Positions 43,347-52,367 of a stretch of DNA of 64,000 bases are shown here, piece by piece. Location: the NCBI RefSeq assembly GCF_042685105.1, contig NZ_JBHUMO010000072.1, positions 62,001 through 126,000 of the forward strand, read 5' to 3'. Each line of letters opens with the position of its first letter. Within the stretch, counting starts at the first letter, position 1. A program made the position numbers and the translations under genes. Origin of the DNA: Enterococcus_G camelliae. Lineage in GTDB: Bacteria; Bacillota; Bacilli; Lactobacillales; Enterococcaceae. The notes under the pieces are model-generated. The model ran no database searches. It had not been told where the DNA came from and saw only the letters and a program-made list of their open reading frames with translations.

Positions 43347-44804
43347 TCACTCCTTGGTACTTTCTAGTTTATCTAATTCTTGAAACAATTCTTGCTGGAC
43401 TTCATCCAGATTTTTTCCTTTAATTTGGGTTGCAGCATTGGTGAAATGCCCGCCTCCCCCTAAAGCTTCCATAATTGTTTGAACATTAATTTTTCCAGAG
43501 CTTCTTGCACTAATACCTATTACGCCACCAGCCTGCTTAGTAATTACAAATGATGCATGAATGCCATTTAATGAAAGTAGGGTATCTGCCGTTTTTGCAA
43601 CTGTTACTCCATCATAAATTTCCCGGTCATCTGCTACAGAGACCACAATATCTTTTCGATAATACGCACTTCTAGCGACTAAACGACTAATTGACAAGTA
43701 AGAATCCAAATCCGAACTTAAAAGATATTGCACTAATGCGATATCTGCTCCTTGGGATTTTAAGAAACTAGCCATATCAAACGTTTTTCCCGTCGTACGA
43801 ACCGCAAAACTTTTTGTATCAACATAAATTCCTGCCAATAAAAGCGTAGGGACAAACTTAGGTAACCGATTTTTGTGATTGGTTTGAAATTGTATGAACT
43901 CAGATACAAGTTCAGATGCCGAAGAGGCGGATGTTTCAATATACGTTAACAATGGTTTATTAGGAAATTCATCTCCACGACGATGATGATCAATGATAAT
44001 GATTTTTTCAAATGCGTCATAAACATTCTGAGAGATTGATAATGACGGTTTATGATAATCCACCATAACCAGGACACTGCGATTGTCAATTTTAGCTAGC
44101 GCTTCTTTTTCAGTGATTAACATGTTTTCCAATTCGGTATATTTATCCAACTCTGTTAAGCAGCGTGTCATATCTGGATTAATTTCATCCCGATTAAATA
44201 GAACATATGCTTCTCTTTTAACTAATTTAGCTAGACTAGCAATACCAAAGGCTGCACCCATGGCATCCATATCAGGAAACCGATGCCCCATGACAAAAAT
44301 TTTATGATTTTCTAGGAAAATTTTCTTTAGCGCAAGGCTCATGGCACGAGATCGAGTCCGGGTTCGACGGATAGTTCCATCCGTATTGCCTCCAAAAAAC
44401 TGTGGTTTGGCATTGGGATCTACATCTTTCACAACGACTTGATCACCACCACGAGCTTGAGCTAAATCAAGATTGTTTTGTGCGACTTCACCAACTTTTT
44501 CAATGTCCATTTCACCATAAGCAATCCCCATGCTTAATGTTAAAACAAATTCGCTATTAATTTCTGCCTCTTTCACTTGTTTTAATAAAACAAATTGATT
44601 TTCCTTCATTCGTTCAATATCAGCTTCTTTAGCTACAAAAAAATATCGTTCAGAATTGATCCGTTTATAAAAAATACGGTTATCATTTGCCCAATCTGAA
44701 ATCATTGTCGTAACTAATGTATTTAAAGACGAAATATACTTATCATCCATTCGATCAATGATATCATCGTAATTATCTAATGAGATAATTCCTATCGCTG
44801 TCAT
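43347..44804 (-). CDS. gdpP: Shortened c-di-AMP phosphodiesterase GdpP (no membrane or PAS part)
   Basis: GdpP hydrolyses c-di-AMP to pApA. Family members are about 650-660 residues: two membrane spans, a PAS domain, a degenerate GGDEF domain, then DHH-DHHA1. This protein has only 485 residues and begins in the GGDEF part (MTAIGIISLDNYDD; GGDQ near 120). The DHH catalytic set is intact: HRFPDMDAMG near 174-183, VDYHKP near 248, DHHRR near 272, GGGGH near 450. AGGAG lies 7 bases before the ATG, and the ~230 bp upstream encode no membrane or PAS segment in any frame. It should therefore be soluble and may be altered in regulation. Confidence 0.9.
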   Translation of the reverse strand: MTAIGIISLDNYDDIIDRMDDKYISSLNTLVTTMISDWANDNRIFYKRINSERYFFVAKEADIERMKENQFVLLKQVKEAEINSEFVLTLSMGIAYGEMDIEKVGEVAQNNLDLAQARGGDQVVVKDVDPNAKPQFFGGNTDGTIRRTRTRSRAMSLALKKIFLENHKIFVMGHRFPDMDAMGAAFGIASLAKLVKREAYVLFNRDEINPDMTRCLTELDKYTELENMLITEKEALAKIDNRSVLVMVDYHKPSLSISQNVYDAFEKIIIIDHHRRGDEFPNKPLLTYIETSASSASELVSEFIQFQTNHKNRLPKFVPTLLLAGIYVDTKSFAVRTTGKTFDMASFLKSQGADIALVQYLLSSDLDSYLSISRLVARSAYYRKDIVVSVADDREIYDGVTVAKTADTLLSLNGIHASFVITKQAGGVIGISARSSGKINVQTIMEALGGGGHFTNAATQIKGKNLDEVQQELFQELDKLESTKE

Positions 44805-44936
44805 ATTATTACTCCTCATATTTACCCATACAATACCCTAATCTATCAACATATTGAACCCATTTTTATCTGTATATATCCGCGAAACTCATAATCTATT
44901 CTACCATAAACTTGATTGCTCTCCTAGTTTTGAACA

Positions 44937-44952
44937 TGTTTCACATGAAACA
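44937..44952. promoter_or_regulatory. parS-like site (one mismatch) upstream of gdpP
   Basis: TGTTTCACATGAAACA matches the ParB/Spo0J site TGTTNCACGTGAAACA at all but one position. Confidence 0.75.
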
Positions 44953-44991
44953 ATAAACAACAGATGTGCAACGCTTGTGAGATTGATTTGT

Positions 44992-45027
44992 AAAAAAAAA
45001 ACCTCACATTGTGAGATTCTTTTTTTA
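44992..45027 (-). terminator. Terminator after rpsR
   Basis: Short stem CTCACA / TGTGAG extended by AAT pairs, with A and T runs on both sides; on the minus strand it is followed by nine U. Confidence 0.85.
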
Positions 45028-45035
45028 CAAACTAA

Positions 45036-45272
45036 TTATTCTTCAGTAGCAAAAGGTAATAACCCCATGATACGTGCGCGTTTGATAGCAATTGTTAATT
45101 TACGTTGGTTTCTAGCACCAGTACCTGTTACACGACGTGGTAAAATTTTTCCACGTTCTGAAATGAATCTTTTTAGTAATTCAATATCTTTGTAGTCAAC
45201 ATATTCAATATGATTAGCTGCTAGATAGTCTACTTTACGACGTTTACGTCCGCCTCTTCTTTGTTGTGCCAT
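45036..45272 (-). CDS. rpsR: Ribosomal protein bS18
   Basis: S18 binds the small subunit together with S6. The 78-residue protein is basic and has RRGGRKRRKVDYLAAN and YVDYKDIELLKRFISERGKI (20 residues), the conserved core, and RVTGTGARNQRKL. GGAGG precedes the ATG. It is the last gene of rpsF-ssb-rpsR. Confidence 0.98.
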   Translation of the reverse strand: MAQQRRGGRKRRKVDYLAANHIEYVDYKDIELLKRFISERGKILPRRVTGTGARNQRKLTIAIKRARIMGLLPFATEE

Positions 45273-45298
45273 TCTGTTTCCCTCCTATCAAAAATTTT

Positions 45299-45796
45299 CT
45301 AGAATGGTAAGTCATCGTCTGAAATGTCAATTGATGAACTTCCGAATGGATCAGAAGTGTCGCGATCAAAATTTGGCATTCCGCTTGATTGTTGAGATGT
45401 TTGGTTTTGATTACTGTTAAAGTTTGTCGATTGATTCCCACTAAAACCGGTATCTGTTCCACGGCGTTCTGAAGATGACCGAGATTCTAACAATTGGAAG
45501 TTTTCTGCAACGACTTCCGTTACATACACTCTTTGTCCTTGTTGATTCTCATAGTTTCTGGTTTGAATTCTGCCAGTTACTCCTAGAAGTGTTCCCTTAC
45601 GAGCATAATTGGCTAGCGTTTCCGCTGGTTTACGCCAAATAACACAGTTGATGAAATCTGCTTCTCTCTCGCCACTTTGGTTTGTAAAATTACGATTGAC
45701 AGCTAATGAAAAAGTTGCCACAGCCGCACCATTGGCGGTATAACGTAATTCTGGGTCTCTTGTTAATCTTCCAACTAATACAACGTTGTTAATCAA
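45299..45796 (-). CDS. ssb: Single-stranded DNA-binding protein
   Basis: Ssb coats single-stranded DNA in replication and repair. The 165-residue protein has the OB fold at residues 1-105 (MINNVVLVGRLTRDPELRYT, then FINCVIWRKPAE), a Q/N/S-rich linker (about 110-150) and the acidic tip DDDLPF that recruits partner proteins. The start is a TTG behind GGAG. An exact parS site lies in the 41-bp gap before it. Confidence 0.97.
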   Translation of the reverse strand: MINNVVLVGRLTRDPELRYTANGAAVATFSLAVNRNFTNQSGEREADFINCVIWRKPAETLANYARKGTLLGVTGRIQTRNYENQQGQRVYVTEVVAENFQLLESRSSSERRGTDTGFSGNQSTNFNSNQNQTSQQSSGMPNFDRDTSDPFGSSSIDISDDDLPF

Positions 45797-45820
45797 GGTT
45801 CATCATCTCCTCATCGTTTT

Positions 45821-45836
45821 TGTTTCACGTGAAACA
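45821..45836. promoter_or_regulatory. Exact parS site between rpsF and ssb
   Basis: TGTTTCACGTGAAACA is a full match to the ParB/Spo0J consensus and a perfect palindrome apart from the N position. It lies inside the operon gap, about 9 kb from oriC. Confidence 0.93.
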
Positions 45837-45837
45837 A

Positions 45838-46137
45838 TTATTTTTCTTCTTTCACAATCATGTGGCGAATGATATCGTCGTTGATTTTTGCAAGACGATC
45901 AAATTCGCTAACAGCACTCGCTGATGATGGAGAAGAAACTTTAACGATGTGATAGATACCTTCACGGAATCCGTTCATTTCGTACGCTAGACGGCGTTTT
46001 TCCCAATCTTTTGATTCGATAACTTCAGCTCCGTTATCTTTCAAGATGGAATCGAAACGTTCGATTAAAGCTGATTTTGCTTCTTCATCAATGTTAGGAC
46101 GAATAATGTATAAAATTTCATAGTTCGTATTGTTCAT
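45838..46137 (-). CDS. rpsF: Ribosomal protein bS6
   Basis: S6 pairs with S18 on the small subunit. The 99-residue protein has NYEILYIIRPNIDEEAKSAL (20 residues), the YEMNGFREGIYHIV segment and a C-terminal R/K tail. GGGAGGTG precedes the ATG. It leads rpsF-ssb-rpsR; a hairpin in its leader could be an S6:S18 control element. Confidence 0.98.
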   Translation of the reverse strand: MNNTNYEILYIIRPNIDEEAKSALIERFDSILKDNGAEVIESKDWEKRRLAYEMNGFREGIYHIVKVSSPSSASAVSEFDRLAKINDDIIRHMIVKEEK

Positions 46138-46164
46138 TGATTTTTCACCTCCCTATGGACTTTG

Positions 46165-46185
46165 GCTCTTAAATTCTCTAAGAGC
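46165..46185 (-). promoter_or_regulatory. Hairpin in the rpsF leader
   Basis: GCTCTTA / TAAGAGC with a seven-base loop, 28 bp before the ATG. Firmicute rpsF leaders can carry an S6:S18-binding element; I do not see enough of its conserved bulge to claim that. Confidence 0.5.
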
Positions 46186-46220
46186 AGAGAGAGTTGTCTT
46201 TTGACTACTCACAAACAAAA

Positions 46221-46249
46221 ATTATACATAATTATCAACGAAAACGCAA
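46221..46249 (-). promoter_or_regulatory. rpsF operon promoter
   Basis: TTGCGT (46244-46249) and TATAAT (46221-46226) with a 17-bp spacer and a TG one base before the -10. Confidence 0.82.
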
Positions 46250-46296
46250 GGTTTTTCTTTTCAATCCGCTTCTTCTCTTCTCAATAGATAATTACG

Positions 46297-46336
46297 CAAA
46301 AAAAGAAGGAATGTTTACCAATGTGTAAACATTCCC
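46297..46336 (-). terminator. Terminator after gyrA
   Basis: GGAATGTTTAC / GTAAACATTCC with a six-base loop, then TTCTTTTTTT on the minus strand. Confidence 0.92.
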
Positions 46337-46345
46337 CTAATTGTT

Positions 46346-48829
46346 TTAATCGTTCGTTTCATTCTCTGTAGATTCTGTTTGTTCAATCTCTTCTTGTTCT
46401 TCAGGTTCAACTCTAGCCATTGTCACAACTTTTGCATCGTCTTCCATTTTCATCAACCGAACACCGAGTGTTGCGCGTCCTGTTTGCGAAACAGCGGCCA
46501 CATTAAAGCGAATAATAACCCCTTTATCAGTGATTACTAATATATCTTCATCTCCTGTTACGGTTGTCAAACCAGCCAAAGGACCATTTTTCGTGGTAAT
46601 ATTCGCGGTCTTAATTCCTTTTCCACCGCGGCCTTTGATTGGGTACTCTTTACTGGCTGTTCGTTTTCCATAACCATTTTCAGTAATAACGAGTACTTCG
46701 TTTTCTGGAGACAGGATAGCCGTACCAACTACATAGTCTTCTTCACGTAAACGAATGCCTCTGACACCTGCAGCGGTCCGACCCATGTCTCGAACTGCGC
46801 TTTCCGAGAAAGTAACTGAATAGCCACCATGTGTGCCAATAATGATTGGATCATTGCCAGTAGTTTGTAATACATTGACCAACTCATCTTGATCTTTTAA
46901 GCCAATAGCAATCAACCCATTACTGCGGATATTGGAGAAGGCTTGCACCGCCGTTCGTTTGACGATTCCCAATTTCGTAGTGAAAAAGAGATACTGTTCT
47001 GATGAATCATGGTCTTTGACAGCAATGATTGCTTGGATTCGCTCAGAGGAATCAATTCCTAATAGATTGATAACTGGAATTCCTTTCGCAGTACGACCAT
47101 ATTCCGGAATTTCGTAGCCCTTCGCCTTGTACACTTTACCAGCGTTCGTAAAGAACAATACAACATCATGCGTTGAGCATGAAACCAATGTTTTGACGAA
47201 ATCTTCATCATGGACACCCATTCCTTGAACACCACGACCTCCACGACGTTGTGCCCGGAATTCAGTATTGGCTACTCGCTTAATATAGCCATTATTGGTC
47301 AAAGTAATCACAATTTCTTCTTCTTCAATTAAATCTTCATCTTCTAAAGACAATACTTCACCAACAAGTAGTTCTGTTCGACGTTTGTCACCAAACCGAT
47401 TTCCTAAGTCTTGTAATTCTTCTTTGATGATTTGCACGACACGTTCTGGGCGTGCAAGAATGTCTTCCAAATCAGAGATAAATTTCAACAATTCTTGGTA
47501 TTCATTTTCAATTTTTTCGCGTTCCAATCCTGTTAAACGACGAAGACGCATATCCAAGATTGCTTGTGCTTGACGATCAGAGAACTCAAACCGTTCAATT
47601 AACGTGGTCTTGGCCTCATCATCACTTTTTGATCCACGTATAATCGCAATGATTTCATCAATATGGTCTAAGGCAATCCGTAATCCTTCTAAGATATGGG
47701 CGCGCGCTTCCGCTTTTTTCTTATCGAAAATTGTTCGTCTAGTAATGACTTCTTTTTGGTGCTCGATGTAATTTTCCAAAATGCGTTTCAAGCTTAAAAT
47801 TTTGGGAACACCTTTTTCAATTGCAAGCATGTTAAAGCCAAAAGAAGATTGTAACGCCGTCATTTTATAAATATTATTTAAAATGACGGATGCACTAACA
47901 TCTCTTCGCACTTCAATCACAATTCGCATGCCTTGGCGATTCGATTCATCGCGCAAAGCAGTGATGCCTTCAATTCGTTTGTCACGATGCAATTCAGAAA
48001 TACGTTCAATTAATTTTGCTTTATTAACCATGTATGGCAATTCTGTGATGAGAATCCGTTCCTTTCCATTGGCTATCTCATCAATTTCAACTCGGCCACG
48101 AACTATGATTGATCCTTTTCCCGTTTCATAGGCGCGTCGGATACCAGATTTTCCCATGACTATGCCACCAGTTGGAAAATCGGGACCAGGCAATACCTCC
48201 ATCAACTCACTTGTGGTGACTTCTGGATTGTCCATGACTAAATCAATGGCCGCAATGACTTCATTCAGGTTATGTGGTGGAATATTGGTTGCCATCCCAA
48301 CAGCTATCCCTGTCGTTCCATTGACTAGTAGGTTGGGGAAACGAGCTGGTAAAACAGCCGGTTCTCGCTCTGTATCATCATAGTTGCTTTGAAAATCAAC
48401 GGTATCTTTATTAATGTCTCGTAACATTTCAACCGCTAATTTACTCATTCTGGCTTCCGTATACCGCATCGCCGCAGCACCATCACCATCGACTGAACCA
48501 AAGTTCCCATGACCGTCTACGAGCATATAACGGTAACTAAATGGTTGCGCCATCCGAACCATTGATTCATAGATAGCACTATCTCCATGTGGATGATATT
48601 TCCCCATGACATCGCCGACAATCCGGGCAGATTTTTTATGGGGCTTATCTGGTGTTACTCCTAATTCATTCATACCATATAAGATACGCCGATGAACGGG
48701 TTTTAAGCCATCTCTTACATCTGGAAGGGCCCTAGCAACAATAACACTCATGGCATAATCAATAAAGGACTCTTTCATTTCACTTGTCAAATTGACGCTG
48801 TGAATATTTTGTTTTGCTTCTTCACTCAA
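46346..48829 (-). CDS. gyrA: DNA gyrase subunit A
   Basis: GyrA is the DNA-cutting half of gyrase. The 827-residue protein has the catalytic tyrosine in AAMRYTEARMSK (near residue 123) and the quinolone region HPHGDSAIYESM with the Ser and Glu found in susceptible enterococci. The C-terminal beta-pinwheel includes the GyrA box QRRGGRGVQG. The end is acidic. It starts 23 bp after gyrB. Confidence 0.98.
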   Translation of the reverse strand: MSEEAKQNIHSVNLTSEMKESFIDYAMSVIVARALPDVRDGLKPVHRRILYGMNELGVTPDKPHKKSARIVGDVMGKYHPHGDSAIYESMVRMAQPFSYRYMLVDGHGNFGSVDGDGAAAMRYTEARMSKLAVEMLRDINKDTVDFQSNYDDTEREPAVLPARFPNLLVNGTTGIAVGMATNIPPHNLNEVIAAIDLVMDNPEVTTSELMEVLPGPDFPTGGIVMGKSGIRRAYETGKGSIIVRGRVEIDEIANGKERILITELPYMVNKAKLIERISELHRDKRIEGITALRDESNRQGMRIVIEVRRDVSASVILNNIYKMTALQSSFGFNMLAIEKGVPKILSLKRILENYIEHQKEVITRRTIFDKKKAEARAHILEGLRIALDHIDEIIAIIRGSKSDDEAKTTLIERFEFSDRQAQAILDMRLRRLTGLEREKIENEYQELLKFISDLEDILARPERVVQIIKEELQDLGNRFGDKRRTELLVGEVLSLEDEDLIEEEEIVITLTNNGYIKRVANTEFRAQRRGGRGVQGMGVHDEDFVKTLVSCSTHDVVLFFTNAGKVYKAKGYEIPEYGRTAKGIPVINLLGIDSSERIQAIIAVKDHDSSEQYLFFTTKLGIVKRTAVQAFSNIRSNGLIAIGLKDQDELVNVLQTTGNDPIIIGTHGGYSVTFSESAVRDMGRTAAGVRGIRLREEDYVVGTAILSPENEVLVITENGYGKRTASKEYPIKGRGGKGIKTANITTKNGPLAGLTTVTGDEDILVITDKGVIIRFNVAAVSQTGRATLGVRLMKMEDDAKVVTMARVEPEEQEEIEQTESTENETND

Positions 48830-48852
48830 CTAAACTTCCTCCTTTATGATCG

Positions 48853-50802
48853 TTAAATATCCAGGTTTTTCACGTAATGTGCATTCTCTTCAATGAATGC
48901 TCGACGCGGCTCTACACGATCACCCATTAACATTTCAAAAATCTGATCTGCTTCAATTGCATCATCGACGCTTACTTGAAGCATCAATCGATTTTCAGGA
49001 TCCATCGTTGTTTCCCAAAGTTGATGATCGTCCATTTCCCCAAGACCTTTGTACCGTTGCACATTAGGTTTTGGCGAAGCTGGCAGTGATGCGACAATTC
49101 GCTTTAATTCATCTTCTGCCTTTTTGCCCGGTTGAACATACGTAATATTTTTCCCTTGCTTTACTCCATACAATGGTGGTTGAGCAATATAAACATAACC
49201 TGCTTCGACGATTGGACGCATATACCGATAAAACAACGTCAATAACAACGTACGAATATGCGCACCATCCACATCAGCATCCGTCATAATCACCAATTTA
49301 TGATAACGTGCTTTCGCGACATCAAAATCGGCCCCAAATCCTGTTCCCATCGCTGTAAATAAAGAGCGAATTTCTTCATTAGCCAGGATTTTGTCCATGC
49401 TTGCTTTTTCAACATTTAAAATTTTCCCACGAATAGGTAAGATTGCTTGAAATTCCCGATCTCGACCTTGTTTCGCTGATCCACCGGCTGAATCCCCTTC
49501 GACAATAAACAATTCGCATTTGTCCGCTTCACGACTCGAACAATCTGCTAATTTACCTGGTAGACTGCTAATCTCTAGCGCACCTTTGCGTCGTGTAACT
49601 TCACGCGCGCGCTTTGCAGCCAACCGCGCTTTTGATGCCAGCAAACCTTTCTCAACAATTTGTCGACCCACTGTTGGATTTTCCATCAGAAATTTTGCAA
49701 AATGCTCTGAAAACAAACGATCTGTCACTGTTCGAACTTCAGAATTTCCTAATTTCGTTTTGGTTTGTCCCTCAAACTGTGGATCAGGGTGTTTGATGGA
49801 AATAACTGCTGTTAATCCTTCGCGAACATCTTCTCCGGAAAGATTTTCATCCGACTCTTTCATTAATTTTTGCTTACGAGCATAGTCATTAATGACACGC
49901 GTCAAAGCTGTTTTAAACCCCGATTCGTGAGTCCCGCCTTCATATGTATGAATATTATTGGCAAAGCTTAACAAATTGGTGTGATACCCATCTGTGTATT
50001 GCATAGATACTTCCACACTAATTTCTTGTTGATTGCCTTCTAAATAAATTGGTTCTGGGAAAAGAACGGTTTTGTTGGCATTCAAATGTTCAACATAGCT
50101 CTTAATTCCACCCTCAAAATGATAGTGACGGATTTCAGGTGTTTCTTTTCTTTTGTCTTCAATGGAGATATGCAAGCCACGATTCAAGAATGCTAGTTCC
50201 CGAATCCGCGTGGCTAATTTTTCAAATTCAAATTCAATCGTTTCACGAAAAATTTCAGGATCTGGTACAAAATGGACTTCCGTACCATGGCGATCTGTTT
50301 CTCCGATAATCGTTAAATCATCAACGACTGCACCTCGATGATACTCTTGAAAATAGACCTTGCCTTCTTTGTAAACTTTGACATCCAACGTTGTTGAAAG
50401 AGCATTAACAACGGAAGACCCTACACCGTGGAGCCCGCCAGAAACTTTGTATCCGCCTCCACCAAATTTTCCTCCAGCATGGAGGACAGTAAAGACCGTT
50501 TCGACAGCTGGACGACCAGTCTTGGCTTGAATATCGACAGGGATACCACGTCCATCGTCAGTTACCGTAATACTGTTGTCTTTTTCGACGACAACTTCGA
50601 TTTTTGTGGCAAATCCTGCCAATGCTTCGTCAATTGAATTATCAACGATTTCCCAAACTAAGTGATGTAGACCTTCTGAACTTGTTGATCCGATATACAT
50701 TCCTGGACGTTTTCGAACAGCTTCTAATCCTTCTAATACCTGAATTTGACTGGCATCGTATTCTCTTGCGCGTTCGACTAAACTTTTTTCCTCTTCAGTC
50801 AT
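48853..50802 (-). CDS. gyrB: DNA gyrase subunit B
   Basis: GyrB supplies ATP hydrolysis for supercoiling. The 649-residue protein has the GHKL ATPase (VDNSIDEALAG, DDGRGIPVD, GGLHGVGSSVVNAL) and the Toprim/TOPRIM-core with EGDSAGGSAKQGRDR and DADVDGAHI. The C-terminus is PRRAFIEENA. It overlaps recF by 4 bp. Confidence 0.98.
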   Translation of the reverse strand: MTEEEKSLVERAREYDASQIQVLEGLEAVRKRPGMYIGSTSSEGLHHLVWEIVDNSIDEALAGFATKIEVVVEKDNSITVTDDGRGIPVDIQAKTGRPAVETVFTVLHAGGKFGGGGYKVSGGLHGVGSSVVNALSTTLDVKVYKEGKVYFQEYHRGAVVDDLTIIGETDRHGTEVHFVPDPEIFRETIEFEFEKLATRIRELAFLNRGLHISIEDKRKETPEIRHYHFEGGIKSYVEHLNANKTVLFPEPIYLEGNQQEISVEVSMQYTDGYHTNLLSFANNIHTYEGGTHESGFKTALTRVINDYARKQKLMKESDENLSGEDVREGLTAVISIKHPDPQFEGQTKTKLGNSEVRTVTDRLFSEHFAKFLMENPTVGRQIVEKGLLASKARLAAKRAREVTRRKGALEISSLPGKLADCSSREADKCELFIVEGDSAGGSAKQGRDREFQAILPIRGKILNVEKASMDKILANEEIRSLFTAMGTGFGADFDVAKARYHKLVIMTDADVDGAHIRTLLLTLFYRYMRPIVEAGYVYIAQPPLYGVKQGKNITYVQPGKKAEDELKRIVASLPASPKPNVQRYKGLGEMDDHQLWETTMDPENRLMLQVSVDDAIEADQIFEMLMGDRVEPRRAFIEENAHYVKNLDI

Positions 50803-51923
50803 TCCGTATTCTCTCCTTCTAATTTTCCTTGATTCACATGATAAATAGCGGGTTGGACGGTCATTTTGTCTCGTACATGTTCCAGAGTGGTCGTTGTTAA
50901 AAAGGTTTGCACCTTCCCTTCAATCGCCTCCAGTAAATGCACTTGACGGGAATCATCAAGTTCGCTCATCACATCGTCTAGCAGTAAGATAGGGTATTCT
51001 CCCGTTTCAGCTTTCATTAAATCAATTTCTGCTAATTTTATACTCAGTGCAGTTGTTCGTTGTTGCCCCTGAGAACCATACGTTTGTACATTCTTTCCGT
51101 TAATGAAGAAGATCAATTCATCTCTATGGGGACCTATAAGGGTCATTTGGCGAAACAATTCTTTGGAGCGAATAGCTTGAAAAGCTTGATTGTACGCACT
51201 CTCAATTTCTTCAATCGTTGTAACTGATTGAAAAGGTACGGTTACCTCATATTGCAGTGTTAGTTCTTCTTTCTTTTGACTAATCGTTTGATGCAAGGCA
51301 TTCGCCCAATACTCAAGCTGTTTCACAAAATTGATTCGTGTCCATAATATTTTGCTGCCAAACGTCACTAACTGTTCCGTCAAGATATCTAGATACAGTG
51401 GATCCGTTTGTTTTTTTTCAGCTAACTGCTTTAAATAATGGTTTCGTTGTTTCAAAACTTGTTGGTATTGAACCAAATTGTATAAATATACAGAATCAAT
51501 TTGACCGATTTCCATATCAAGAAATTTGCGACGTAATTGTGGCGTTCCCTTCACTAATGACAAATCTTCTGGTGCAAATAAAATAACATTTAATTGACCA
51601 ATATAACTGCTCAATTTTTTTTGCTCAATATGGTTAACCTTGGTTTTTCGTCCCTTTTTCGTTAATCCTAATTCGAGTGGAATTTGTTGTTGCTTTTTCT
51701 CGATGATTCCACCTAAATAGGCATCAGGATAATTCCACTCAATTAATTCTTGTTCATTTGTCGTGCGATGACTTCGTGTCATCGCAAGTACATATATACT
51801 TTCAAGTAAATTGGTTTTTCCCTGTGCATTCTCTCCCAGAAAAATAACCAAGTCTTTAGAAAATGTCAGATCCAACTCGTCATAATTACGAAAATGTCGT
51901 AATTTTAGACTATTCAACCTCAT
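50799..51923 (-). CDS. recF: Recombination protein RecF
   Basis: RecF binds DNA gaps and helps load RecA. The 374-residue SMC-like protein has Walker A GENAQGKTN at 30-38, signature SQGQQRT and Walker B ILLLDDVMSELD. The ATG lies within the end of yaaA, and its end overlaps gyrB, so the run is coupled. Confidence 0.97.
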   Translation of the reverse strand: MRLNSLKLRHFRNYDELDLTFSKDLVIFLGENAQGKTNLLESIYVLAMTRSHRTTNEQELIEWNYPDAYLGGIIEKKQQQIPLELGLTKKGRKTKVNHIEQKKLSSYIGQLNVILFAPEDLSLVKGTPQLRRKFLDMEIGQIDSVYLYNLVQYQQVLKQRNHYLKQLAEKKQTDPLYLDILTEQLVTFGSKILWTRINFVKQLEYWANALHQTISQKKEELTLQYEVTVPFQSVTTIEEIESAYNQAFQAIRSKELFRQMTLIGPHRDELIFFINGKNVQTYGSQGQQRTTALSIKLAEIDLMKAETGEYPILLLDDVMSELDDSRQVHLLEAIEGKVQTFLTTTTLEHVRDKMTVQPAIYHVNQGKLEGENTE

Positions 51924-52149
51924 CGTTTTGAGCCTGCTTTGCTATAAAATATGTCCCATAAGAAGGGATTTCGATCATCATGCTCCCGTATAGTTTGCGA
52001 CCACGACGGTTTTCCAATTCCCCATCTACAAAGACACTATTTTCTGCTAAAAACCATTTGGCTTGTCCACCACTACTGATAATAGATGCTTCTTTTAGCA
52101 TTTGTCCTAAGGTCATGTACTCTGATGTCAAAAAGATTTTCTCTTTCAT
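51910..52149 (-). CDS. yaaA: S4-domain protein YaaA (RlbA)
   Basis: This 79-residue S4-like RNA-binding protein lies between dnaN and recF in most Firmicutes; in Bacillus it takes part in ribosome assembly. Seen features are the LGQMLKEASIISSGGQAKWF segment (20 residues), FVDGELENRRGRKL and a short tail. The start ATG has an AAGGGG-like site upstream. Confidence 0.93.
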   Translation of the reverse strand: MKEKIFLTSEYMTLGQMLKEASIISSGGQAKWFLAENSVFVDGELENRRGRKLYGSMMIEIPSYGTYFIAKQAQNDEVE

Positions 52150-52277
52150 TTTTCCCCTCTATTCTTCGCTAGACATATGCTTTTATTATACCCTTAAAAT
52201 AGGGATAAAACAAATTTTCACCTATAAATTTCGTTATACGGCTTGTTAACTATTTTTGATAGATTTTAATAAAAATA

Positions 52278-52316
52278 AAAAACAGGGCTTAAACGTTCAT
52301 TTAAGCCCTGTTTTTG
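52278..52316 (-). terminator. Terminator after dnaN
   Basis: AAAAACAGGGCTTAAA / TTTAAGCCCTGTTTTT, 16-bp stem, flanked by T runs on both strands. Confidence 0.94.
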
Positions 52317-52367
52317 TATTTGTTATCATTTTCTTCATTTTCATGTGTTGTTTCATTTCGTTGAAAA

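Noticed and set aside
44805..45035. A frameshift in gdpP hiding the N-terminal half
   Set aside because: Only about 230 bp separate it from rpsR, too short for the missing ~170 residues, and no frame there encodes membrane or PAS sequence.
46346..48829. Quinolone-resistance change in GyrA
   Set aside because: The region reads HPHGDSAIYESM, with the Ser and Glu of susceptible strains.
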